A stretch of DNA of 64,000 bases from Bifidobacterium santillanense (GCF_018555385.1 NZ_JAFEJS010000003.1:1-64000); one strand, 5' to 3'. Shown: positions 1-8,779, numbered from the stretch's first letter. Program-made: numbers and translations. The notes: generated from the letters alone by a model not told the origin.

Positions 1-193
1 ACAAAACCCCGACCCAAATTCAACCCGCAAGGGAACCCACCACACACAGCAGAAGGCTTGGGCCGGACTGGCAATCATTGACTATAAAGAAGTAGTACAA
101 ACACACTCTTGAGTTCTCAAACCACCACACACATCAACAAGCTGAATCAGAACCAAAAATCTGGAATCCAACCGCCATGCTGAGTGGCAACAG
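1..193 (-). other. rRNA operon leader (16S gene lies beyond the left edge)
   Basis: Read on the minus strand, the segment contains TTTGAGAACTCAAGAGTGTG (121 down to 102). This is the antitermination-type signal found in actinobacterial rrn leaders. It then runs into a stretch rich in G and T (about 50 to 1) that resembles the sequence just before bifidobacterial 16S genes. No rRNA sequence itself is in the window, so the assignment rests on these leader features. The 16S gene should begin shortly to the left. Confidence 0.6.
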
Positions 194-199
194 ATGAAT

Positions 200-228
200 A
201 ATCTACACACTCCGGCGTTATCACGCAA
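200..228 (-). promoter_or_regulatory. Candidate rrn promoter
   Basis: On the minus strand TTGCGT (228-223) and TAGATT (205-200) are separated by exactly 17 bases. This is a good sigma-70-type pair, placed about 80 bases upstream of the antitermination motif. The position and direction fit the rRNA leader at the left edge. Other rrn promoters could lie further right; none was as clear. Confidence 0.45.
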
Positions 229-606
229 CCGGCACGACGAAAGAAGGGCGCAAACCGTTGAAAACACAACGATCCATCGGCGTGTCGAAATAGGCTCCGA
301 CACGTCACGTCCTGCCATCAAGGATACCGCCGTCGACGTCACCGACGAAGGAACGACATGGCGGACATATGAACAAACGGGGACGAAGCGGCCATACGCC
401 GTCACGGACCGGCATGCGATCCATCATCGAATGCGCATCGGCCTGCCTGTACCTCATGCCCGGACCGGCCGTCGACACCAACCACGCCCCTCACGGACCG
501 GCAGTATGGAGCGAAACACAGGCGCTCTTCCCCGACCCCCCGTTCCGGAACATCATGGACGGCCATCGTCACGCCGATGCCACGGAAGGCGCGTATACCT
601 ATAGCT
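229..606. other. Intergenic region with no recognised gene
   Basis: This separates the leftward rRNA operon from the rightward sirtuin gene. Open frames here are short, overlap each other and resemble no family I know. It presumably carries upstream promoter elements of the rRNA operon and the promoter of the sirtuin gene. I see no repeat, RNA gene or strong hairpin. Confidence 0.4.
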
Positions 607-1362
607 ATGACGAAGAAAATCGCAGTACTGACCGGCGCGGGCATCTCGACCTCCGCCGGCATCCCCGACTTCCGCGGACCCGACGGCGTGTGGACCAAGC
701 ACCCCGATCAGATGAGCGTGTACGACATCGACGCGTTCATGACCGACAAGGAGGCGCGCGAATACTCGTGGCGCTGGCAGAAGGAATCCCCCGTCTGGAA
801 CGCGCAGCCCGGCGTCGCGCACAAGGCGCTGGTCAAGCTCGAGAAGGCCGGCATGCTCACGCTGCTCGCCACCCAGAACTTCGACGCCCTGCATGAGAAG
901 GCCGGCAACAGCCCGGACCTCATCGTGAACCTGCACGGCACGATCGGCACGTCGCACTGCATGAAGTGCCACGCGAAGTACAACACCGCCGACATCATGG
1001 CGAAGCTGGACGAGGAGCCGGACCCGCGTTGCCATCGCCTGCTCAAGTACCAGGGGAACATGCCCTGCAACGGCATGATCAAGACCGACGTCGTCTACTT
1101 CGGCGAGGCGCTGCCCGACGGCGCGATGGAGAAGTCGTACGAACGCGCCACCAAGGCCGACGAACTGTGGGTCATCGGCTCGACGCTGGAGGTGTTCCCG
1201 GCCGCAAGCATCGTGCCGGTCGCCGCACAGGCGGGCGTGCCGATCACCATCATGAACATGGGCCGCACGCAGTACGACCGCCTCGCCACGCGCCTCATCC
1301 ACGACGACATCGCCGTCGCGCTCCCCAAACTCGTCGACGAAACCATCGCCGAAAACAGCTGA
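607..1362 (+). CDS. SIR2-family NAD-dependent protein deacylase (sirtuin)
   Basis: The product (251 aa) removes acyl groups from protein lysines using NAD+, giving nicotinamide and O-acyl-ADP-ribose in the cytoplasm. The N-terminus has the Rossmann signature VLTGAGISTSAGIPDFRG. The TQNFDALH segment and the LHGTIGTSHC segment, with the catalytic His, follow. The zinc ribbon starts with a C-x2-C pair, but the second pair is spread (C-x11-C) before NGMIKTDVVYFGE, unlike the usual short spacing. The start is placed at MTKKIAVLTGAG because family members begin here; an in-frame ATG 30 bases upstream would add ten unrelated residues. It stands alone, convergent with ilvA. Confidence 0.9.
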   Translation: MTKKIAVLTGAGISTSAGIPDFRGPDGVWTKHPDQMSVYDIDAFMTDKEAREYSWRWQKESPVWNAQPGVAHKALVKLEKAGMLTLLATQNFDALHEKAGNSPDLIVNLHGTIGTSHCMKCHAKYNTADIMAKLDEEPDPRCHRLLKYQGNMPCNGMIKTDVVYFGEALPDGAMEKSYERATKADELWVIGSTLEVFPAASIVPVAAQAGVPITIMNMGRTQYDRLATRLIHDDIAVALPKLVDETIAENS

Positions 1363-1401
1363 CGGTCCGCTTCCGTTCCGATGCTTTGATGAGCGGCGGA
1401 C

Positions 1402-1488
1402 GGAGGGGATTCCGTATCCCGTTCCCCGACACGCTCAAGGCCGCTCGGCCAAGCCTACGGTCGGGGAACGGGATACGGAATCCCCTCC
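1402..1488. repeat. 87-bp hairpin element, copy 1 (29-bp arm, 29-base loop, 29-bp arm)
   Basis: Arms 1402-1430 and 1460-1488 are perfect reverse complements. They enclose a 29-base loop (1431-1459) that contains its own small GGCC-gctc-GGCC palindrome. The inner ends of the arms read GTTCCCCGAC and its complement. The same loop, reversed and with one mismatch, forms the centre of copy 2. There is no T-run beside it, so an ordinary intrinsic terminator is unlikely, although it lies between convergent genes. Confidence 0.85.
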
Positions 1489-1551
1489 TCACTTCCAGCG
1501 AATGTAACGGCCTTGCCACGCGACTACAACGGAAGTGGACTACGCAACAGA

Positions 1552-1638
1552 GCGAAGGACCGCCATGTCCTGTTCCCGACCGTAGGCTTGGCCGAGCGGC
1601 CTGGAGCGTGTCGGGAACAGGACATGGCGGTCCTTCGC
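1552..1638. repeat. 87-bp hairpin element, copy 2 (loop inverted relative to copy 1)
   Basis: Arms 1552-1580 and 1610-1638 are perfect 29-bp reverse complements. The 29-base loop (1581-1609) is the reverse complement of the copy 1 loop with a single difference. Outer arm sequence differs from copy 1 (GCGAAGGACCGCC here against GGAGGGGATTCCG there), yet pairing inside each element is perfect. Only the loop-proximal GTTCCC(C)GAC is shared. Confidence 0.85.
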
Positions 1639-1704
1639 GGCCACCGGATTACTTCGCCTCTCCGCGGTCACCGCACTATCCGGCAATGACGCATCAATCA
1701 ATAT

Positions 1705-2970
1705 TCAGTAGATGCGCTTGGGCTGGAAACCTTCGGCCTTGAGGGCGGCGAGGATGCGGTCGATGTGGTCGGGGCCGTTGGTCTCGACCGTCACGCCGAG
1801 CGACACCGCATTCGTGTAGTGGCCGGACGCCTTGAACTGGTCGTGGTCGAGCGCGATGACGTTGGCGCGTTCGCGCGCGAGCAGCGTGGCAACCTTGACG
1901 AGCTGGCCCGGGGTATCGGGCAGTTCGACCTCGAAGTTCATGATGCGCCCGCGGGCGATCATGCCCTTCTGGATGACCGCGCCCATCGTCACGGTGTCGA
2001 TGTTGCCGCCGGACATGATCGGCACGACCACGTGCGGGCCGGGAGCGGATGCGAACTTGCGCGAGCGCAGATTCAGGTGCTCGAGCGCGGCGAGCGAGAC
2101 CGCGCCGGCGGCCTCGACGACGAGCTTGTGCTTCTCGAGCATGAGCAGGATCATCTCGTTGATGTCGCGCTCGGTGACGGTGACGAGGTCGTCGAGGAAC
2201 TCGTTGAGCAACGCGAAGGTGAGATCGCCCGGATGCTTGACGGCGACGCCCTCGGCGGAGGTGAGCACCTGGTCGGCGGGCACGACGCGGCCGGCCGACA
2301 GCGAGTTCTTCCATGCCGGCGAGCCCTCCGGGATCGCACCGATCACGCGCACCTCGGGCTTGAAGGTCTTGATGGCGAGCGCGACGCCCGCGCCGAGGCC
2401 GCCGCCGCCGAGCGGGACGACGACGTCGGTGACGTTGGGGACGTCCTCGAGGATCTCGAGGGCGATGGTGCCCTGGCCGCAGATGACCTCGTAGTCGTCG
2501 AACGGCGGCACGTAGATCATGCCCTCCTGTTCGCTCAGTTCGGCGGCATGGGCGGCGGATTCGTCGAAGACGTCACCGTAGAGGACCACGTCGGCGCCGT
2601 ACGCCTTGGTGGCGTCGACCTTGAGCGGCGGGGTGATGGTCGGCATGCAGATCGTGGCCTTGGCGCCGCGTTCGCGGGCCGCGTAGGCGACGCCCTGCGC
2701 GTGGTTGCCGGCGGAGGCGGTGACGATGCCGCGGGCGAGCTCCTCCTCGGACAGGGAGGCGATCTTGTTGTACGCGCCGCGGATCTTGAACGAGCCGGTG
2801 ACCTGGAGGTTCTCGGGCTTGAGGAGGATCTCGTGGCCGGTCATCTCGGACAGGGTCGGCGAGGGGATGATCTCCGTGTGGCGGGCGGTCCCCTTCAACC
2901 GCTCGGCGGCCTTCTTCAGTTCGGCCGCATGGTCACGCTGCAATGCTTTGAGGACGTCTTTTTGTTCCAT
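1705..2970 (-). CDS. ilvA: Threonine ammonia-lyase (threonine deaminase)
   Basis: This PLP enzyme (421 aa) converts L-threonine to 2-oxobutanoate and ammonia, the first step of isoleucine synthesis. The PLP lysine is K62 in GSFKIRGAYNK; the TASAGNHAQGVA loop and the glycine-rich VPLGGGGL phosphate clamp follow. The C-terminal 80 residues or so, starting near MNFEVELPDTPGQL, form one ACT-like regulatory domain. The family usually has 400-420 aa in this one-ACT form, so the gene is complete. No clear Shine-Dalgarno precedes the ATG, so a leaderless message is possible. The isomaltase gene starts 2 kb upstream on the same strand and ends 51 bp away; joint transcription cannot be excluded. Confidence 0.93.
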   Translation of the reverse strand: MEQKDVLKALQRDHAAELKKAAERLKGTARHTEIIPSPTLSEMTGHEILLKPENLQVTGSFKIRGAYNKIASLSEEELARGIVTASAGNHAQGVAYAARERGAKATICMPTITPPLKVDATKAYGADVVLYGDVFDESAAHAAELSEQEGMIYVPPFDDYEVICGQGTIALEILEDVPNVTDVVVPLGGGGLGAGVALAIKTFKPEVRVIGAIPEGSPAWKNSLSAGRVVPADQVLTSAEGVAVKHPGDLTFALLNEFLDDLVTVTERDINEMILLMLEKHKLVVEAAGAVSLAALEHLNLRSRKFASAPGPHVVVPIMSGGNIDTVTMGAVIQKGMIARGRIMNFEVELPDTPGQLVKVATLLARERANVIALDHDQFKASGHYTNAVSLGVTVETNGPDHIDRILAALKAEGFQPKRIY

Positions 2971-3021
2971 AAGAGGTCATTTTAGGTGGCGGGACGCCGA
3001 TGACGCCCCGCCTGTCTCGCA

Positions 3022-4860
3022 TCACAGCCTGACGACGACGGCCTCCCACGGGTCGAGCTCGCGGTTGGCGAGGGAGACGACAGCGTGGGACGCGCCGTAG
3101 GTGGCGATCGCGATCTGCGGTTCGGTGACGCCGGCGGCGACGAGCGCGGAGGCGTCGGACGGCAGGTCGACGGTGCGGCCGGACAGGTTCGCGACGACGA
3201 GCAGTCTGCCGCCCGTGACTCCGGGGGCGGCGGCGAGGGTGCGCGTGAAGGCGTAGACGTGCGGGTCGGCGGCGTCGATCAGCTCCCAGTCGCCGGCGGA
3301 GACCACCGGGTCGCTGTGGCGCAGGGCGATGAGCTGCTTGTAGAACGAGTACACGGAGTCCGGGTCGTCGAACTCACCGGCGGCGTTGATCTCGGCGTGG
3401 TTCGGGTTGACGGCGATCCACGGCTCGACGGGCGCGTCGGGCGCGGTGAAGCCGGCGTAGGCGGAGCCGTCCCACTGCATCGGGGTGCGGGAGTTATCGC
3501 GGCCGCGCGCGGCGATGCCGGCCATCATCGACTCGGGGCTCTGCACCTTGGCCTCCTCGACGCGCTGGCGGTAGGCGTTGAGGGACTCGAGGTCGCGGTA
3601 CTGATCGAGCGAGGTGAAGTGCGCGTTGGTCATGCCAAGCTCCTCGCCCTGGTAGACGTAGGGGGTGCCGCGGTGCATGTGCAGCACGAGGCCCCACGCC
3701 TTGGCGGACAGGACGCGATCGGTCTCGTTGGAGTCGTCGCCCCAGCGGGAGACGACGCGCGGCTGGTCGTGGTTGCCGGTGAACAGGCTGGCCCATCCGA
3801 CGTTCGCGACGGCGGTCTGATAGCCGGCCATGATGGACTTCAGGCGCGGCAGATCGAGCGGCAGCGGCTTCCACTTGACACCCTCGCAGTCGAAGTCGAC
3901 GTGCTCGAACAGGAAGAGCATGTCGAGCTCACCGTTGGCCGGATCAGTGATGTGCTCGTTGCGCGCTGCGGTGATGCCGGGGGCCTCGCCGACGGTGAGG
4001 AAGCCGTCGCGGCCGTCGAAGACCTCGCGGCGCATCTCGGCGAGGAACTCGTCCTGACGCGGGCCGTCGGCGCAGAACGGGTTCGGGTTGGAGTAGCCCT
4101 CCTCGCCCACCGGCAGGTCCTCGATCTCGGAGCCGGCCTCGCCGGGCAGGCGTCCGGCCGCGTCGGTGCGCTTGGAGATCAGGGTGATGACGTCCATGCG
4201 GAAGCCGTCGACGCCGCGGTCGAGCCACCAGTTCATCATGTCGTACACGGCGCGGCGCACGGCCGGGTTCTCCCAGTTGAGGTCGGGCTGCTTCTTCGAG
4301 AACTGGTGCAGGTAGTACTCGCCGCGCTCCGGGCTGTACTCCCACGCGGAGCCGCCGAAGTAGGAGCCCCACTGGTTCGGCTCGGCGCCGGGGGTGCCGG
4401 GCTCGCGGCCCGGGCGGGCGGGACGCCACCAGTACCAGTCGGCGTGCGGGTCGTTCTTGTCCTTCGACGCCTCGAACCACGCGTGCTCGTCGGAGGTGTG
4501 GTTGACGACGAGGTCCATCACGATCTTCAGGCCGCGCTTGTGCGCCTCGGCGAGCAGCTCGTCCATGTCGTCGAGCGTGCCGAACAGCGGGTCGATGTCC
4601 TGATAGTCGGAGATGTCGTAGCCGTTGTCGTCCTGCGGGGACTTGTAGACCGGGGAGAGCCACAGCACGTCGACGCCGAGGTCGGCGAGGTAGTCGAGGC
4701 GGGACGTGATGCCCTTGAGGTCGCCGAAGCCGTCGCCGTTGGTGTCCTGGAACGAGCGCGGGTAGATCTGGTAGACGACGGCGTTCGACCACCACGGGTT
4801 CGGGGTGGCGCCGTTCGTGCGGACGGCGTCGGGCAGGGTCTCACGGTTGAAAGAGGTCAT
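3022..4860 (-). CDS. GH13 oligo-1,6-glucosidase (isomaltase type)
   Basis: A 612-aa cytoplasmic alpha-glucosidase. Conserved GH13 regions are DLVVNH (116-121), nucleophile D223 in GFRMDVI, acid/base E292 in FLTVGEAPGI, and the NHD triad ending at D365. QPDLN at 191-195 is the mark of the oligo-1,6-glucosidase subfamily. The residue after the nucleophile is Val (V224). In this subfamily Val goes with alpha-1,6 specificity and Thr with alpha-1,4, so isomaltose, panose and isomalto-oligosaccharides are the likely substrates. There is no signal peptide. An AAAGGAGCC ribosome site sits before the ATG. It lies beside an ABC importer, ROK regulator and GH36 enzyme, and its upstream region has the 38-bp site shared with them. 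Confidence 0.92.
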   Translation of the reverse strand: MTSFNRETLPDAVRTNGATPNPWWSNAVVYQIYPRSFQDTNGDGFGDLKGITSRLDYLADLGVDVLWLSPVYKSPQDDNGYDISDYQDIDPLFGTLDDMDELLAEAHKRGLKIVMDLVVNHTSDEHAWFEASKDKNDPHADWYWWRPARPGREPGTPGAEPNQWGSYFGGSAWEYSPERGEYYLHQFSKKQPDLNWENPAVRRAVYDMMNWWLDRGVDGFRMDVITLISKRTDAAGRLPGEAGSEIEDLPVGEEGYSNPNPFCADGPRQDEFLAEMRREVFDGRDGFLTVGEAPGITAARNEHITDPANGELDMLFLFEHVDFDCEGVKWKPLPLDLPRLKSIMAGYQTAVANVGWASLFTGNHDQPRVVSRWGDDSNETDRVLSAKAWGLVLHMHRGTPYVYQGEELGMTNAHFTSLDQYRDLESLNAYRQRVEEAKVQSPESMMAGIAARGRDNSRTPMQWDGSAYAGFTAPDAPVEPWIAVNPNHAEINAAGEFDDPDSVYSFYKQLIALRHSDPVVSAGDWELIDAADPHVYAFTRTLAAAPGVTGGRLLVVANLSGRTVDLPSDASALVAAGVTEPQIAIATYGASHAVVSLANRELDPWEAVVVRL

Positions 4861-4990
4861 CGTTGGCTCCTTTGCGGTTGTGTGGTTGGTGCGCGTTGGC
4901 GCGTTTCGGGTATGCGGTTGATCGCGGCCGCACGGGTGTCACGGCTTGGCGTGCGGTCCTATCGGACAGGATAGGGGTCGGCGGTTTTCA

Positions 4991-5028
4991 TTCCCATCGG
5001 GACCGGTTACGGGCGCGGCGGAAAGTAA
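4991..5028. promoter_or_regulatory. Candidate ROK-regulator operator, site 1 (upstream of the isomaltase gene)
   Basis: TTCCC at 4991-4995, then 24 bases, then GGAAAGTAA at 5020-5028. The left end is preceded by TTTTCA. The same layout with the same 38-base length occurs at 8675-8712 and 12421-12458, upstream of the other genes of this locus. The ends are inverted half-sites of the form TTNNNTTCC. Assignment to the ROK regulator is an inference from position. A separate palindrome, CCTATC-N6-GATAGG, lies nearer the gene at 4958-4975. Confidence 0.55.
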
Positions 5029-5070
5029 TACCACGGGCGAACGGTGCCCGAGCGGAGCCGCGGCTGTTCC

Positions 5071-5268
5071 AGCGGGAGAGAATTGCCATCTCGTGGCGGT
5101 TTTCTCTCGCTGCGGGCTCCCTTAGCGAGAGATGCGTGCCGCCATATGGCGAAAACCTCTCGCCGGAGGAGGCCAGCGAGAGGTTTTCGTGATGAAGTGG
5201 CGGGAATGGCTCGCCAGGATGGAGGTGAGCGAGAGATATCAGCCACATGGTGGCGGGGATCTCTCGCT
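5071..5268. repeat. Tandem of four GCGAGAG hairpins (REP/BIME-like)
   Basis: Four imperfect hairpins of about 40 bases begin at 5071, 5124, 5175 and 5228, a steady 51-53 base period. Each opens with AGCGAGAG or a close variant and closes with its complement CTCTCGCT; the third is the most decayed. A GCCA/TGGC inner stem is kept. Linkers are purine-rich (GGAGGAGG-like). It lies between the isomaltase promoter region and the 3' end of the permease gene. Confidence 0.7.
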
Positions 5269-5378
5269 GAGGAGGAGAGGAACGGTAGGGTCTTACTTCA
5301 CCGCGTCCTGCAATTACGGACTCGCCCTACGGGCGAGACTCATCGTTGCCTCGCGGGTGCACGGCCTGTCGGCCGCCC

Positions 5379-5420
5379 GAGCCGGCGAACAGTCCACCGG
5401 ACTGTTCGCATCACCGGCTC
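5379..5420 (-). terminator. Nested hairpin after the ABC permease operon
   Basis: GAGCCGG and CCGGCTC enclose a second stem, CGAACAGTCC - acc - GGACTGTTCG. It lies 24 bp beyond the permease stop codon, where the leftward operon should end. There is no clean T-run, so termination rather than message protection is an inference. Confidence 0.5.
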
Positions 5421-5443
5421 GTCCCGCTCGGCGCAGTGCAGTT

Positions 5444-6313
5444 TCACTTCACAGCGCCCCTCATCACGCCGCCGATCACCCACTTCTGGGCGAAGATGTA
5501 GACGACGATGATCGGGGCCATGGCCATCAGGTAGCTGGAGAAGGCCATCGGGTAGTTGGTGGCGAACTGCGAGCTGAAGACGTACTGGGCCAGCGGGATC
5601 GTCTGGTTGGACTGGTCGGTCAGGACGATGAGCGGCAGGAGGAAGTCGTTCCAGGCCCACAGCGCGGTGGTGATCGCGATCGTGGCGTTGATCGGGCTCA
5701 TCAGCGGGAAGATGATCTTCCAGAAGATGCGCCACGTGCCGGCGCCGTCGATGCGGGCGGCCTCCTCGAGCGAGACGGGGATCGAACGGATGAAGCCGGT
5801 CGCGATGAACAGGTTCGTGCCCAGGCCCAGCACCACGTACAGCAGGATCAGGCCGGCCTGGTTGTCGAGGTGCCAGGAGCCCATCTGCTTGGCGATCGGC
5901 AGCATGACGACCGGGAACGGCACGAACATGGCCGCGATGAAGAAGTAGTACAGGAAGCGGAAGAAGCGCTTGTCCATGTTGCGGGCCACCGCGTACGCGA
6001 CGAACGTGTTGGTCAGCAGCGTGATGACCACGGCGGCCACCGTGATGATCGCGGAGTTGAGCGCGGCCTTCGGGTAGTTGACCTTGGCGGACGCGTCGGC
6101 GAAGTTGTGCCACTCCCACGAGGTCGGCAGGGCGAACGTGCCGGCCTCGGCCGGGGTCTTCAGGGCGGTGACGATCGTGAAGTACAGCGGGATCAGGATC
6201 GTCAGGGACAGGACCGCGACGGCGGCGGTGAGCCACCAGTTGATGTTGTGGTCCTTGCGGAACTTCTCGGGCTTGGAGCCGGACTTGGACGTTGCAGACA
6301 TTGCGGCACTCAT
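5444..6313 (-). CDS. Carbohydrate ABC transporter permease (MalG type, inner membrane)
   Basis: A 289-aa permease with six predicted membrane helices. The cytoplasmic EAA loop, which docks the ATPase, reads EEAARIDGAGTWRIFWKIIFPLMSP. A short Ser/Lys-rich tail precedes the first helix (WWLTAAVAVLSLTILIPLYF). The start is the ATG of MSAAMSATSK, five bases after the upstream permease stop; a GTG nine bases earlier overlaps that stop. It is the third gene of a binding protein - permease - permease operon. The operon has no ATPase gene, as is usual when a shared MsmK-type ATPase serves several importers. Confidence 0.92.
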   Translation of the reverse strand: MSAAMSATSKSGSKPEKFRKDHNINWWLTAAVAVLSLTILIPLYFTIVTALKTPAEAGTFALPTSWEWHNFADASAKVNYPKAALNSAIITVAAVVITLLTNTFVAYAVARNMDKRFFRFLYYFFIAAMFVPFPVVMLPIAKQMGSWHLDNQAGLILLYVVLGLGTNLFIATGFIRSIPVSLEEAARIDGAGTWRIFWKIIFPLMSPINATIAITTALWAWNDFLLPLIVLTDQSNQTIPLAQYVFSSQFATNYPMAFSSYLMAMAPIIVVYIFAQKWVIGGVMRGAVK

Positions 6314-6318
6314 GGCAC

Positions 6319-7239
6319 TCACACCTTTTCCTTGCTGCCGAAGAACTTGAGCTGGATGAACGCGATGATCGCGAGGACGATGAAGAAGAGCACGGCGTTG
6401 GCGGTCTGGTACGCGTACTCGCCGCCGGTCAGGCCGCCCTTCCAGATGAGGTAGGTCACGGTCTCGGTGGCGGAGTTCGGACCGCCGTCGGTCAGGGCGA
6501 CCACCTGGTCGAACGTGCCGAGCGCGTTCTTCATGGACAGGACGAGGTTGATGGTGAAGAACGGGCCGATCAGCGGGAAGGTGATCTTCCAGAACTTCTG
6601 CCACGGGTTGACGCCGTCGAGCGCGGCCGCCTCGTAGATCTCGTCGTCGATGGTCTGCAGGCCGGCGAGGTAGAGCAGCACGGAGTAGGCGACGCCCTGC
6701 CACACGGCGAGGAAGACGATCGGCACCCACGAGTACTGCTCGCTGGTGATCAGCGACTCGGAGAGCCATCCGATGCCGAGCGCCTTGCCGAGCTCGGGCA
6801 GCGGGTTCATGAAGATGTACTTGAACACGTAGCCGATGACCAGCACGGACAGGGTGTAGGGCACGAAGAAGATCGCGCGGAAGCCGTTCTTGAACGCGAT
6901 CTTGCCGTTCAAGGCGACCGCGATGAACATCGCGATCACGTTGATGAGGATGGTGATCGCCACGGCGATGAGGAACGTGAACAGGTAGGCGTGGCCCACG
7001 CGGTTGTCCTGGAACAGGGCGATGTAGTTCTTGATGCCGATGAAGTCGTAGTCGCCGTAGCCCTGCGAGTTGGTGAACGAGTACATCACGCCCTGCAGGA
7101 ACGGCACGTACAGGAAGATCGCGAAGATGATCGCGGCGGGCACGGCCATCCAGTAGAAGGCGTGGTCGACCTTGCGGTCGGAGAACGCGGAGCGCTTCTT
7201 GGCCGGCTTCGACGCGGCGGATTTCGTTGCGGTTGTCAT
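6319..7239 (-). CDS. Carbohydrate ABC transporter permease (MalF type, inner membrane)
   Basis: A 306-aa permease. After a Lys-rich tail come a first helix (YWMAVPAAIIFAIFLYVPF) and further helices. The EAA motif is EIYEAAALDGVNPWQKFWKITFPLIGP. It pairs with the MalG-type protein to form the channel of a sugar importer. The start ATG has a GGAGAAGGATC ribosome site and lies 17 bp after the binding-protein gene. Substrate is set by the binding protein and the locus: alpha-1,6-linked glucosides and galactosides are the best guess. Confidence 0.92.
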   Translation of the reverse strand: MTTATKSAASKPAKKRSAFSDRKVDHAFYWMAVPAAIIFAIFLYVPFLQGVMYSFTNSQGYGDYDFIGIKNYIALFQDNRVGHAYLFTFLIAVAITILINVIAMFIAVALNGKIAFKNGFRAIFFVPYTLSVLVIGYVFKYIFMNPLPELGKALGIGWLSESLITSEQYSWVPIVFLAVWQGVAYSVLLYLAGLQTIDDEIYEAAALDGVNPWQKFWKITFPLIGPFFTINLVLSMKNALGTFDQVVALTDGGPNSATETVTYLIWKGGLTGGEYAYQTANAVLFFIVLAIIAFIQLKFFGSKEKV

Positions 7240-7256
7240 GATCCTTCTCCTCCCTT

Positions 7257-8588
7257 TCAGTTCGTGAAGGTCCTGGCCTGGACCTTGTCCCATTCGGTCT
7301 GCATCTGGTTCAGGAAGCGGTTCGTATTGCCGCTGGTCACCATCGTCTGCAGGTAGCCGCCGATGTTGATCGAGGACGGGATGTAGTGGTCGCAGAAGTC
7401 GGCCACCTTGTTCTTCTCGAAGAACGGGCGGACCGTCTCGAGGGCCTTGTTGCCGAAGTGCGTCTTCTTGAGCGGGGTGATCGCGGAGTTCGCGTCGGCG
7501 TAGTCGTTGAGGGTCTTCTCGCTCATCAGGAACTCGATGAACTTCATCGCCTCGGCCTTGTGCTTGGTGTTGGCGCCCATCGTGATCATGACGTCGTCGC
7601 CGGCGGTGAGGATCTGCTCGTCGGCGTTCTCGGTGGCGGGCATCTGCGCGAATCCGAGGTCGGCCTTCGCGTTGATCATGAGGATCTGCGGGATGGCGTA
7701 GGTGCCGAGCGGGATGATCGCGGCGGAGCCCTTGGCGAAGTTCTGCGTGCCCTGCTGGTAGGTGATGCCCTTGTCGCCGTCGGCGTACTTGAACAGCTCG
7801 ACCTCCTTGGTCACCGTCTCCTTCCAGATCTTCTGGAAGGTCGTGGTGCCCTTCTTGAGGTTCGTGTACTCGCTTTCGGGCACGAGCGTGCCGGCGAGGG
7901 AGGCGAGCGGCGCCTGCGTGGTCCACGCGTCGGCGACGGTGGCCTCGACCGGGTTGATGCCCTGATCGCGGAACTTCTGGAGCATCGCGGTGAACTCGCT
8001 CCACGTGCTCGGCGGGTTCTCCGGATCGACGCCGGCCTTGCGCCAGATCGCCTTGTTGTAGATGTAGCCGGAGGCGTTGCCGGCGAACGGCAGGCCGTAC
8101 AGGCGCTTCTTGGACTGGTCGGTGGTCTGCACGAGGTTCTTCGCGATCTGGACCATGCCGGGGTTGAGCTTGTCGACGATCGGCTCGTCGGTGAAGTCGT
8201 AGAAGACGCCGGATGCGGCGAAGTTGCCGAAGCTGATGTCGCCGTTGAAGGTGATGACGTCGGGGACGCGGTTCTTCACGAACCTGGTGCGCAGATCGGT
8301 CTGCGCGTTGGCGGAGTTGTTGATGTTGATCTTGATGGTCGGGTTTTCCTTTTCGAACTCCGCCGCGGCCTGCTTGAACCAGTCGGCCGCCTCGGACTTG
8401 AACTGGAAGAAATCAAGCGTGACGGTGCCGGCGGTGTTCGCGCCGCAGCCGGCCAGTCCGACGCCGACCGCGAGCGCGCAGACGCCCGCGACGACGCGCG
8501 TGGCGATCGCGCGCAGCGGGCGCGACAGTCGCGACGGACGGACCGACGAGGCCGTCCTCGCATCCGAATTGGGGGAATCGCACTTCAT
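7257..8588 (-). CDS. Extracellular sugar-binding lipoprotein of the ABC importer
   Basis: A 443-aa cluster-B solute-binding protein. A hydrophobic signal (residues 30-47) ends in the lipobox LAGC, with lipidated Cys48. The mature part starts with [28 protein letters not shown], the usual first strand and helix of oligosaccharide binders. AAGGAGTC precedes the ATG. It is the first gene of the importer operon and is divergent from the ROK regulator. In Bifidobacterium animalis subsp. lactis a similar gene set imports raffinose, panose and isomalto-oligosaccharides. I infer the same range here but cannot compare the ligand site without an alignment. Confidence 0.9.
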   Translation of the reverse strand: MKCDSPNSDARTASSVRPSRLSRPLRAIATRVVAGVCALAVGVGLAGCGANTAGTVTLDFFQFKSEAADWFKQAAAEFEKENPTIKININNSANAQTDLRTRFVKNRVPDVITFNGDISFGNFAASGVFYDFTDEPIVDKLNPGMVQIAKNLVQTTDQSKKRLYGLPFAGNASGYIYNKAIWRKAGVDPENPPSTWSEFTAMLQKFRDQGINPVEATVADAWTTQAPLASLAGTLVPESEYTNLKKGTTTFQKIWKETVTKEVELFKYADGDKGITYQQGTQNFAKGSAAIIPLGTYAIPQILMINAKADLGFAQMPATENADEQILTAGDDVMITMGANTKHKAEAMKFIEFLMSEKTLNDYADANSAITPLKKTHFGNKALETVRPFFEKNKVADFCDHYIPSSINIGGYLQTMVTSGNTNRFLNQMQTEWDKVQARTFTN

Positions 8589-8674
8589 TCGTAGACTCCT
8601 TAAGCTGTTCTCCTGGTGCCCGCCGCCTCAGTGCCGCGGAGCATGCCCCCAACGATACGGTTCGATATTTTTCA

Positions 8675-8712
8675 TTCCAAGCGCGAGCGTGCCCCCTCGC
8701 GTTGGAAACTAA
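8675..8712. promoter_or_regulatory. Candidate ROK-regulator operator, site 2 (divergent binding protein / regulator region)
   Basis: TTCCA at 8675-8679, 24 bases, then GGAAACTAA at 8704-8712, preceded by TTTTCA. Inside lies a second inverted pair, CGCGAG and CTCGCG, so almost the whole element is palindromic. It sits between the divergent binding-protein and ROK genes and could control both, giving autoregulation. It has the same length and ends as the sites at 4991 and 12421. Confidence 0.6.
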
Positions 8713-8779
8713 ACACGCGCGAATTATGTATTCTTGGAATGGAATTCGGGGTTCGATCGGGTTCGGAGAGGATGTTGTC

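Noticed and set aside
194..896. Overlapping plus-strand frames in the gap before the sirtuin gene
   Set aside because: They run into the sirtuin gene in the wrong frame, have no family resemblance and lack ribosome sites.
1402..1638. Insertion-sequence ends for the 87-bp elements
   Set aside because: There is no transposase frame between or inside them and no target duplication could be recognised; they are hairpins with short loops, not IS termini.
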